Assembly: GCA_039821145.1 (NCBI GenBank)
Contig: JBCBOS010000005.1
Coordinates: forward strand, 283,916 to 347,915
DNA from: JBCCSZ01 sp039821145
Lineage (GTDB): Bacteria > Bacteroidota > Bacteroidia > Chitinophagales > Saprospiraceae
DNA: 64,000 bases
Direction: 5' to 3'
Position numbers and translations under genes: made by a program. This document shows, in pieces, positions 1 through 8,800 of this stretch. Positions within the stretch are counted from its first letter, which is position 1. Every line of letters starts with the position of its first letter. Under the pieces are notes generated by a model. That model searched no databases, was not told the DNA's origin, and was given only the letters and a program-made list of their open reading frames with translations.

Positions 1-57
1 CATGGTACTTACTACCAGCAAAAAACGCAATTTAAAGACGCTATCAAACTGACTTAA
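1..57 (+). CDS. Possible 3' end of a gene cut by the window edge
   Basis: An open frame enters from the left edge and ends at a TAA at 55-57. The last residues read HGTYYQQKTQFKDAIKLT, which is a plausible protein tail, while the other two + frames close at 35 and 52 or carry no protein-like text. It faces the next gene, so the two would be convergent. The piece is too short to identify. Confidence 0.3.
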   Translation, partial: HGTYYQQKTQFKDAIKLT

Positions 58-132
58 TCTATACTAATAAAAATTAAACCATTGACAATCAATGGATTAA
101 AAAATCAGATCAACAACAAAAACTGCCAATAA

Positions 133-1638
133 TTACCCTCCCAATTCGTCCAAAATACAGCTCCAAAGGCGCTCATATGGGACAATTTCGATGGATAACG
201 ACTGACTGGCCTGACGCAGTGGGACTTCTGAGAGTTTTTGGAAGTACTTCTCCGAATAGCGTTGGACGGCGGGCAGTGAAAAGCTGGCCCGGGACAGGCT
301 GATCAACATTTTGATGAAGCAATTGCTGCGATAGGTTTCGTTTTTGCGCAGGTAGCGCGATGAGTAGCGTTCCAGGCTGCTGATCAGGTCAATGATGCGA
401 TTGTATTTTTTGCGCTGCAACAGGATCAGGATTTGAACGATGATGATGGAAATGTTGAGGCCTCTTTTGTCTTTTGAAAAGACGGGAAGTTCGTTGAGGA
501 ATTTCCCCAATTTGAATCCATTGCTGCGATTGTCTTCCACGGGAGTGCTGTTGCGCCAGTGTTGCATGCAGTAGGCATAGGCGCCATTGATCCGCCAAAT
601 TTCCTTTGTGCCCTTGGTTTGGTACTTCATGCGGTTGTGTGTCACCACCAATTGCACCACTTCGCTGGCCTCCCGGTAGCAAGCTGTATGCATGAGGTAG
701 ATGAAATAGACCTGATGAAATTTGAACCAGTTGACCGAGCCATCGTCCAGCACTTCCTGGCAGGCTTGGATGTATTGAGAAGCCTTGTCGTATTGTTCCA
801 ACTTGATGTAGCTGGAAAAAACCTTGAAGGCGAAAGGAAATATCTGAACTTTGAGATTGAATACCTTTTGGCTGAGCAGTTGGAAGGCCTTGTCGCTGTA
901 GAGGATGACATTCTCATAATCGTTGGCAATTTCGTACTTGGCGACAATGGTGTTGTAGGCAAAAAACAAAAAATTGTAGGAAAATATGGAATTCAGATAG
1001 GGTTCCAACTGTTTTGTGTAGGCAACCGCTTTGTCGAGCTTTTCGCTTCTGGCTGCCCGGGTAGCCACAAAATCGATGAGCAAATCGCCGTAGAGAGACT
1101 CGGCAAATGCCTCGGCCTGGAGGATTTCGAGCTGTTGCTGATAGAGCTCATTGTACTTGTTGAATTGGCGCTTGTTGCCCTCGGTGGTGGCAAAGTACAG
1201 GCGCAGGACCCGAGCGATGTTGCAACTCAATTCTGTAAACTCAAACTTGAGCGAGTGCCGGAGGGTCTTTTCTGCGATGGAAACTGCACTTTTTTTGGCC
1301 CCTTTTCCCAACAAGACCCGTACCGTTGCCCAGTCTTTGTAACAGTTGTAGTACGCCTTTTGAATGTCGGTGTAATTGGGTTTGTTGACATCGATGAACA
1401 GGATGGAGTTCAACAGGCGTTGACGGAAGCGGTACTTCAGCTTTTTGTACTTGTAGTCATCCGGCCCCGAGTTGTACAACATCTTGGCAGCATCTGCATC
1501 GCTCCTGATTTTGCCCTCAATCACACCCTTGTAAAAACTAGAGTACTTATTGGCGGTCACAAATGGGTTTTGCAAAACCTGTATGTTTTGTGCCTTGTAA
1601 GAATCGATGAGGTCGATAAGCTCTAAAATCAAATCCAT
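133..1638 (-). CDS. Helical-repeat (TPR-like) protein of unknown function
   Basis: This 501-residue protein has no signal peptide and no membrane segment, so it is probably cytoplasmic. The sequence is almost entirely amphipathic helix, rich in Tyr, Leu, Lys and Asn, with evenly spaced aromatic residues (for example YKYKKLKYRFRQRLLN near residue 65) typical of TPR-like or other alpha-solenoid scaffolds. I see no catalytic motif. Large sets of such roughly 500-residue helical proteins are known in Saprospiria-type genomes, but I cannot name a family. It stands alone, with a long gene-poor stretch upstream. The start ATG at 1638 is the only reasonable one, since the frame closes just upstream. 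A signalling or scaffolding role would be inference only. Confidence 0.8.
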   Translation of the reverse strand: MDLILELIDLIDSYKAQNIQVLQNPFVTANKYSSFYKGVIEGKIRSDADAAKMLYNSGPDDYKYKKLKYRFRQRLLNSILFIDVNKPNYTDIQKAYYNCYKDWATVRVLLGKGAKKSAVSIAEKTLRHSLKFEFTELSCNIARVLRLYFATTEGNKRQFNKYNELYQQQLEILQAEAFAESLYGDLLIDFVATRAARSEKLDKAVAYTKQLEPYLNSIFSYNFLFFAYNTIVAKYEIANDYENVILYSDKAFQLLSQKVFNLKVQIFPFAFKVFSSYIKLEQYDKASQYIQACQEVLDDGSVNWFKFHQVYFIYLMHTACYREASEVVQLVVTHNRMKYQTKGTKEIWRINGAYAYCMQHWRNSTPVEDNRSNGFKLGKFLNELPVFSKDKRGLNISIIIVQILILLQRKKYNRIIDLISSLERYSSRYLRKNETYRSNCFIKMLISLSRASFSLPAVQRYSEKYFQKLSEVPLRQASQSLSIEIVPYERLWSCILDELGG

Positions 1639-2510
1639 TCCAGAATCCTAATTCTATTTGTTTGTGGTGGAAAGCATGGCCACAAAATACTACCAATCAA
1701 ATAAATACACATTAAAACAAAAGAGTAAAACTAAAACCAACCAGTCTTTGATCCCCCCTTTCTGCCTCGCTTCATGTTGCCAAAAGTGATAGCTTCAAAC
1801 TATTCGTTCCAAAAACTTTTAAAACCCCCACAGCTATGGCTATTCTGATTGCATTCCTACTATTCATGGGAATTATTACTTCCGAAGACCAGTACGACCC
1901 TGAGTTGCACGACAAGTACAAATCTGAAATTATCATCACCGACGATCTCGGTATCTGACGGCAGTTGGTCCGTGACAACATATTGATTGACTCCTGGTGT
2001 ACATCCGCGCCAAATCCTTCCACAGGCTTTCTCACTCTTCAGGCCTTCCAAACCTGAAATGACACGAAAGAATACGATCTATTGGTTTTTTGTGCGGTCT
2101 AGCTCTACTTACTACCGGGCTCAAGTTGCGACAAGCGGGGATTTGTTGTCTTATTGGTATGTAAATGTGATATTCCTTAGGCCGAAAATAATCATTTTTT
2201 TCGATTCTTCCATCCAGTGGCCCCATCCGCTTCCCAGCTGGCTGGTGTTTCACCAAAGCAAGCACAAAACGAATGGGATTCACAGTTTGACGAAGCTACG
2301 AACAAATCAAAAAATCCGAAAAAGGTTTCTAAGGACAACACAAACTTTGGGGCATCCACCAATGCATTTGCCCACCTTTACATGAGCTACAACAAACTCC
2401 GCCCTTAGAAAGATAGAAATTAAATGCAATTTCTGTCATGTCACAGACGGTAATTTTTAGATGTTACACTTCTCGCATCTCCAATTTTGGGCGTGCAAAT
2501 GATCCATCCA
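1639..2510. other. Gene-poor interval with coding-like fragments
   Basis: About 870 bases hold no convincing gene. Two + strand fragments look faintly protein-like. The first is a 40-codon frame at 1836-1958 that begins MAILIAFLLFMGIITSEDQY, a hydrophobic start followed by an acidic tail. The second is a 63-codon frame at 2217-2408 rich in Asn, Lys and Ser. Neither has a recognisable domain or a clear promoter, and both could be remnants of decayed genes. The sequence around 1832-1846 (CAGCTATGGCTATT) faintly resembles the centre of the inverted-repeat element at 54988-55142. Confidence 0.4.
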
Positions 2511-2540
2511 AAAAAAAGCCGGGCTCTTTGGCCCGGCTTT
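2511..2540 (-). terminator. Rho-independent terminator of clpB
   Basis: A perfect 10-bp stem (2515-2524 pairing with 2531-2540) closes a 6-base loop, and on the minus strand it is followed by a run of T (A7 at 2511-2517 on +). It lies 67 bases after the clpB stop and is read in the direction of that gene. Confidence 0.9.
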
Positions 2541-2607
2541 GTCATTTTTACTCATAGAAATAAACGGAAAATAACTCAGGAATTCTATAACACGATCAAT
2601 CCCCCTT

Positions 2608-5235
2608 CTAGGCAGCTTCTTCTGCCTTTTCCTTGACCAGGGGATTGCGAAAAACCAATTTGTTGTCAAACGCATCCAATACCGTCTGGCTATTGGGCAA
2701 CACCTTACCCAACAACATTTGCTTGGACAATTCATTGAGCACCTTCTTTTGGATGACCCGCTTGACAGGTCGCGCTCCAAACTGAGGGTCAAAGCCCAAA
2801 TCGGCCACCAAATCCATGGCCTGCGGCGTGATGCTGAGCTTGATGTCTTGCTTGGCCAGGGTCAACTTCACCTGCTCCAACTGCAGGCGCACAATGGCCC
2901 GAATGTGGGTTTCAGAAAGCGGCTCAAACATCATCACTTCATCAATGCGGTTGAGGAATTCCGGCCGCACAGTCTGCTTCAACAGCTCAAATACCGTCTT
3001 CTTGGTCTGGGCCACAATCTGGTCCTTGTTGCCTTCCTCCAGCTTCTCAAACTCCTCACGTATGATGTCCGACCCCATATTGGAGGTCATGATGATGATC
3101 GCATTTTTGAAGTTGGCCTCCCGACCCTTGCTGTCCGTCAGTCGTCCATCGTCCAGCACTTGCAAGAGGATGTTGAAGACGTCCGGATGGGCTTTTTCGA
3201 TCTCATCCAGCAAGACCACAGAGTAAGGCTTTCGCCGAACTGCCTCTGTCAACTGTCCCCCCTCGTCGTAGCCCACATAGCCTGGAGGCGCGCCCACCAA
3301 TCGGCTGACCGCGTGGCGCTCTTGGTATTCACTCATGTCGATGCGGGTCAGCAAGTTCTCGTCATTGAACAGGTACTCAGCCAGCGCCTTGGCCAGCTCT
3401 GTCTTGCCCACCCCGGTGGTTCCCAGGAATAGAAAAGAACCAATGGGGCGCTTTTCGTCATTCAGGCCAGTCCGACTCCGGCGAATGGCATCCGACACTG
3501 CTTCGATGGCCTCCTCCTGTCCGACGACCCGCTTGTGCAATTCTTCCTCCAGCAACAACAGCTTCTCGCGCTCGCTCTGCAACATTCTCGTCACAGGCAC
3601 CCCGGTCCACTTGGCCACGATCTGCGCGATGTCTTCGGCATCTACCTCCTCTTTGACCAACAACTGCCGATTTTGCTGCATTTCGCTGAGTCGTTGCGAA
3701 AACTCTTCCAGTCGCTTTTGTACCTCTGGAATGCGGCCATAACGAATTTCGGCAGCTTCGCTGAAATTGCCCTCTCGCTCGGCCCGACTGCCGTCCTGCT
3801 TAAGTTGTTCTACCTCTTGCTTGGCCGTCTGGATGCCCAAAACCAACTCGCGCTCACTTTCCCAGCGGGCCCGCAAGCCTTTTCGCTCCTCCGTCAAATT
3901 GGCCAAGTCCTCACTCAGTTTGTTCAACTTGGTCTGGTCTTTCTCTCGCTTGATGGCCTCCCGCTCAATTTCCAGCTGTCGAATGCGACGCTCCAATTCG
4001 TCCAGCTCCTCTGGCATCGAGTTCATTTCCAGGCGCAGCCGGGCAGCCGCCTCATCGATGAGGTCGATGGCTTTGTCTGGCAAAAATCGGTCGTTGATGT
4101 ATCGATTGGACAATTGGACAGCAGCCACAATGGCTTCGTCCTTGATGTTGATCTTGTGGTGGGCCTCGTAGCGCTCCTTCAGACCCCGCAGAATGGAAAC
4201 GGCATCCTCCTCCCCTGGCTCGTCTACCAAAATGGTTTGGAAGCGGCGTTCCAGTGCCTTGTCGGTCTCGAAATACTTTTGGTACTCATTCAGCGTGGTG
4301 GCGCCGATGGCCCGCAGATCGCCCCTGGCCAAGGCTGGCTTGAGGATGTTGGCCGCGTCCATGGCTCCTTGGTTTTTGCCAGCACCTACCAGGGTGTGGA
4401 TTTCATCAATGAACAAAAAGATGTTTCCCTCGGCAGCAACCACTTCACTGACCACTGCCTTGAGGCGTTCCTCAAATTCTCCTTGGTACTTGGCACCAGC
4501 AATCAGGGCTCCCATGTCCAGTGCGTAAATCTGCTTGTCCTGCAAATCCTCTGGCACATCTCCATCGACAATGCGGTGGGCCAGGCCTTCGATGATGGCA
4601 GTTTTGCCCACGCCCGGCTCTCCAATCAAGATGGGGTTGTTTTTGGTACGACGGGCCAATATGTGCAATACCCGTCGGATTTCCTCCTCACGCCCAATGA
4701 CGGGGTCGAGCTTTCCCTCTTGTGCCCGTTTGTTCAGATTCTGGGCGTATTTGGACAGTGCATTGTACTGATTTTCCACACTGTTGGAGGTCACCTTCCG
4801 TCCCTTGCGCAACTCTTGAATGGCGGATTTGAGCCCTTTTTCACTGATTCCGCTGTCCTTCAGCATTTGGGACACGCTGTCCTTGACAGAAAGAATGGCC
4901 AGGAGCAAGTGTTCCACAGAAACAAACTCGTCGCCAAATTCTTTGAGAAAGGTAGACGACTTTTGAATGACCTCGGTGACGCTGCGCGACAAATATTGCT
5001 GGCCGCTTCCATTGACTTTGGCATAAGAACGAACAATGCCGTCCAGCGCCTTTTTGACCATCTCAAAATTTACCCCCAATTTTTTGATCACGTAGGGAGC
5101 CACATTTTCATCCACCTCCAACAAGCCCTTCAACAGGTGACCCAACTCGATTGCTTGCTGGCCATTGCCCATGGCAATTTGTTGCGCTCGCTGGAAGGCT
5201 TCCTGAGACTTTATCGTGAAATTATTGAAGTTCAT
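2608..5235 (-). CDS. clpB: ATP-dependent chaperone ClpB
   Basis: ClpB is a hexameric AAA+ disaggregase that, together with DnaK, pulls proteins out of aggregates in the cytoplasm. The 875-residue length is normal for the family. The N-terminal substrate domain (about 1-145) starts MNFNNFTIKSQEAFQRAQQI. The first AAA module carries Walker A GEPGVGKT near residue 205 and Walker B FLFIDEIHTL. The long charged coiled-coil middle domain spans about 400-520. The second AAA module has GTTGVGKT near residue 607 and ends with the usual small domain. All key residues look intact. It is monocistronic, with a strong terminator downstream and about 560 bases upstream in which I could not find a clear heat-shock operator. 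Confidence 0.98.
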   Translation of the reverse strand: MNFNNFTIKSQEAFQRAQQIAMGNGQQAIELGHLLKGLLEVDENVAPYVIKKLGVNFEMVKKALDGIVRSYAKVNGSGQQYLSRSVTEVIQKSSTFLKEFGDEFVSVEHLLLAILSVKDSVSQMLKDSGISEKGLKSAIQELRKGRKVTSNSVENQYNALSKYAQNLNKRAQEGKLDPVIGREEEIRRVLHILARRTKNNPILIGEPGVGKTAIIEGLAHRIVDGDVPEDLQDKQIYALDMGALIAGAKYQGEFEERLKAVVSEVVAAEGNIFLFIDEIHTLVGAGKNQGAMDAANILKPALARGDLRAIGATTLNEYQKYFETDKALERRFQTILVDEPGEEDAVSILRGLKERYEAHHKINIKDEAIVAAVQLSNRYINDRFLPDKAIDLIDEAAARLRLEMNSMPEELDELERRIRQLEIEREAIKREKDQTKLNKLSEDLANLTEERKGLRARWESERELVLGIQTAKQEVEQLKQDGSRAEREGNFSEAAEIRYGRIPEVQKRLEEFSQRLSEMQQNRQLLVKEEVDAEDIAQIVAKWTGVPVTRMLQSEREKLLLLEEELHKRVVGQEEAIEAVSDAIRRSRTGLNDEKRPIGSFLFLGTTGVGKTELAKALAEYLFNDENLLTRIDMSEYQERHAVSRLVGAPPGYVGYDEGGQLTEAVRRKPYSVVLLDEIEKAHPDVFNILLQVLDDGRLTDSKGREANFKNAIIIMTSNMGSDIIREEFEKLEEGNKDQIVAQTKKTVFELLKQTVRPEFLNRIDEVMMFEPLSETHIRAIVRLQLEQVKLTLAKQDIKLSITPQAMDLVADLGFDPQFGARPVKRVIQKKVLNELSKQMLLGKVLPNSQTVLDAFDNKLVFRNPLVKEKAEEAA

Positions 5236-5800
5236 ATGTTCTTTTATTTATATACTTTGAAGTATCGGCTCAATAATTTGCCGCACCTTTTATTTCCTTC
5301 AATCGATATGCCATCGCACAAAGGCAGGCCATTTTGCCAGAAAAAAGAAAACAAAGCGTCATTTTGGCAGCTTACCTGGCCAAACACCGCCAAAAAGACA
5401 GTCTCCTCAATCCAGTTGCCCTTTGTTGTACAAACAGTTGGGCACATCTGTTCGTTTTGGTCTTCTTCTGATTTTCCAGCATTGTTTTGAAATCCATGGG
5501 AAAAGTGGGGGAAATGTCGGCCAGAGCGGGGAATACTCGTTGTGATACATTTGTGATTCTTTCAATTGTTTTTTGAGATACATTGCTGCTGAATGCCCAA
5601 AATTTCTCAACCGATCCAAATACCATCCACTATGTTAGGACTCCGACAATTGCTTTGGTCTATCGTCACGAAATCTCCTCCTTTTCAATTTTTTCCTGCT
5701 AGAATCAATAAATGGTACAAATATCGTATGTAAGATTTTGGCCGTTTTCCACGGCACTGTAACCTTCATTTCGCAAAAATTATCACACAACACTTCTTTT
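5236..5800. other. Intergenic region between divergent clpB and the giant repeat gene
   Basis: These 565 bases must hold the promoters of two divergent genes. I see no protein-like frame; the short frames on the minus strand (5244-5626) have random composition. No perfect TAnnTTTG element is placed where it would serve either gene, and there is no obvious inverted repeat resembling a CIRCE operator before clpB. An in-frame ATG at 5738 would extend the downstream gene by 21 residues of non-signal-like sequence, so I treat 5738-5800 as leader. Confidence 0.4.
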
Positions 5801-8800
5801 ATGAGATCAAATTTATCCCTTATGCGATTGCTGGCCTACGGGCTTGTGTTATTCGCACTCACCTCCGCCCGCCCACTCCAAGGGCAGGTCGTCATCAACG
5901 AGGTATTTCCCACATCCTTTGTCGAGCTGAAAAACATCGGCAGCGACTCTGTAGATGTCTCCTCCTACTGGTTGTGCAACTTCCCAAGCTATACACAAAT
6001 TGGAGAGCTACGCGTCGATTGTGGCGACCTCAACATTGCACCCGGTGAAATCCTCACCGTACGGGGCTTTGACAACATGAACGGTTCAGACGCTGAATTG
6101 GGTTTGTACACCAGCGACCAGTTCAGTGATCCCGCTGCCATCATCGATTACCTGGAATGGGGAACCCCCAATCACCAACGTTCTTCGGTAGCAGTGGCTG
6201 CTGGCATCTGGGACAGTGGTGCGTTTGCAGGCACCATCTCCAACGGCAGCTCCATTCAATACGATGGCAATGGCGACAGAGTGAGTGACTGGAACATCCT
6301 CCGAGCGACCTCGCTTTGCCAGGAAAATGCCATCCAAGATACTTGTTCCAGACTCGACGGAGGTCTGCTGGTCGCCACCAGCCCCACAGAAATCTGTGCC
6401 GGCGATGGCATTCCCGACCCAGTCGGCGTGGCACTCACCCGCAACACAGGCAATGCCTCTGCATGGGTCGTCACTGACCCGGACGGCAACATCTTGGACA
6501 TTCCAAGCACTCCGCCTTTCGACTTCGAAGGAGCGGGCGAAGGCGTTTGCCTCATTTGGTACCTCAGCTACATACCTGGCCTCACGGGATTGACCGTTGG
6601 CAGCAATGTCAGTGACCTAGCGGGTTGCTACGACTTTTCCAATGCCATCACGGTGACCCGCACGGGAATCGACGGCGGTACCATCAGCACCAGCGACCCG
6701 ACAGAAATCTGTGCCGGCGATGGTGTTGGCGACCCAATCGACGTCACGCTCAATGATGCCATTGGCGACAGCAGTGCCTGGGTCATCACCGATACATTTG
6801 GAATCATCCTTGGATTGCCAGCCGCCCCACCTTTTGATTTGGAGGGAGCGGGCGAAGGCGTTTGCCTCATTTGGCACCTCAGCTACAATACCGGATTGAC
6901 GGGCCTTAGCATGGGAGCAAAAGTCGAAGATTTGGCAGGAGCCTGCTTCGGATTTTCCAATCCCATCACCGTCGATAGAACAGGAGTCGATGGCGGAGAA
7001 CTCACCGCTTTGGACCCGACAACCATCTGTGCAGGCGATGGCGTACAAGACACCATAGATGTTTTGTTGGTTGGTGGAACAGGAACCAATCTCGGCTGGA
7101 TCATCACAGACGATGCTGGTGTCATCCTGGATTTGCCCGCAGGCCCGCCTTTCAACTTCGAAGGAGCAGGAGCTGGCATCTGTAGAGTCTACCACATCGG
7201 TTATGAAGATGGCCTGACTGGTTTGATGATGTCTCAAAACATCAGTGGCCTCAGTGGTTGCTTCGATCTGTCCAATGCCATCGAGGTGATTCGCATTGGC
7301 GGAAATACCACTGGTGGACAAATCTCAACCAACGATGCAACAACCATTTGTGCGGGCGATGGTGTCGACGATCTCATCAATGTCAGCGTCAGCGGCAACA
7401 TGGGGGCCAATTCTGCTTGGCTGATTACCGATCCGGATGGCATCATCCTGGAATTGCCAATGTCTCCACCCTTCAACTTCGAAGGAGCAGGCGGCGGCGT
7501 TTGCCTCATTTGGCACCTGTCCTATGAAGATGGACTGGAAGGCCTGGAGCGCGGACTAGATGCCAACAACCTACGCGGCTGTTACAGTCTTTCCAATGCC
7601 ATCGCCGTCAACCGCAATGGCGTGGATGGAGGTACCATCAGCACCAATGACAATACCAATGTTTGTACAGAAGACGGAACCGGAGATTTCATCAATGTCA
7701 GCTTGAGCGACGCTTCAGGAAGCAACTCTGGCTGGATCATCACCGATACAGCAGGACTCATCTTGGGCTTGCCGATGGCTCCCCCTTTCAACTTCGACGA
7801 TGCCCCAACGGGCGTATGCCTCATCTGGCACATCAGCTTTGACGATGGCTTGATGGGACTCATGATGGGACAAAATGCCAACGACCTACAAGGCTGCTTC
7901 GACCTGTCCAACCCAATCAGTGTGGTGCGCACCAGCATCAACGGTGGTCAGATCAGCACCACCGACGAGACGACGATTTGTGCAGGTGACGGACAGGGCG
8001 ACCCCATCGATATCAGCCTGAGCGATGCTACAGGAAGCAACTCTGCTTGGGTCATTACCGATACAGCAGGACTAATCCTCGGTCTGCCACCAGCTCCACC
8101 ATTTGACTTGGATGGCGCAGGAGGGGGCGTATGCCTCATTTGGCACTTGAGCTTCGAAGATGGCTTGACAGGATTGATGATGGGACAAAATGCCAGCGAT
8201 TTGAGTGGTGCTTGTTTCGATCTGTCCAACCCCATTTCAGTAGTCCGCAACAATGTTGATGGTGGTACCATTAGCACCACTGATCCAACAACAATTTGTG
8301 CTGGTGACGGACAAGGTGATCCCATCGACGTCACCCTGGTTGATGCAGAAGGAAGCAATTCTGGCTGGATCATCACCGACACAGCAGGACTCATCTTGGG
8401 TCTGCCCCCTGCCCCACCATTTGATCTGGACGAAGCAGGACCAGGCGTTTGCCTCATTTGGCACATCAGCTACGAAGATGGCCTGACAGGACTCATGATG
8501 GGTGGAAATGCAGCAGACCTTACAGGTTGCTTCAACTTGTCCAACTCCATCAGCGTCGTTCGCAATGGCGTAGATGGCGGAACCATCAGTACCAACGATC
8601 CAACGACCATTTGCGCAGGCGATGGCCAGGGCGATCCCATCGATGTCACCCTAATGGACAACGAAGGCACCAACTCTGCCTGGGTCATTACCGATACAGC
8701 AGGACTCATCTTGGGTCTGCCCCCTGCCCCACCATTTGACCTGGACGGTGCAGGACCTGGCGTTTGCCTCATCTGGCACTTGAGCTTTGAGGCTGGTTTG

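Noticed and set aside
3535..5490. A 651-codon + strand open frame across clpB
   Set aside because: It is fully antisense to clpB, whose motifs are intact, and its translation is low-complexity Leu/Gln/Val text typical of a shadow frame.
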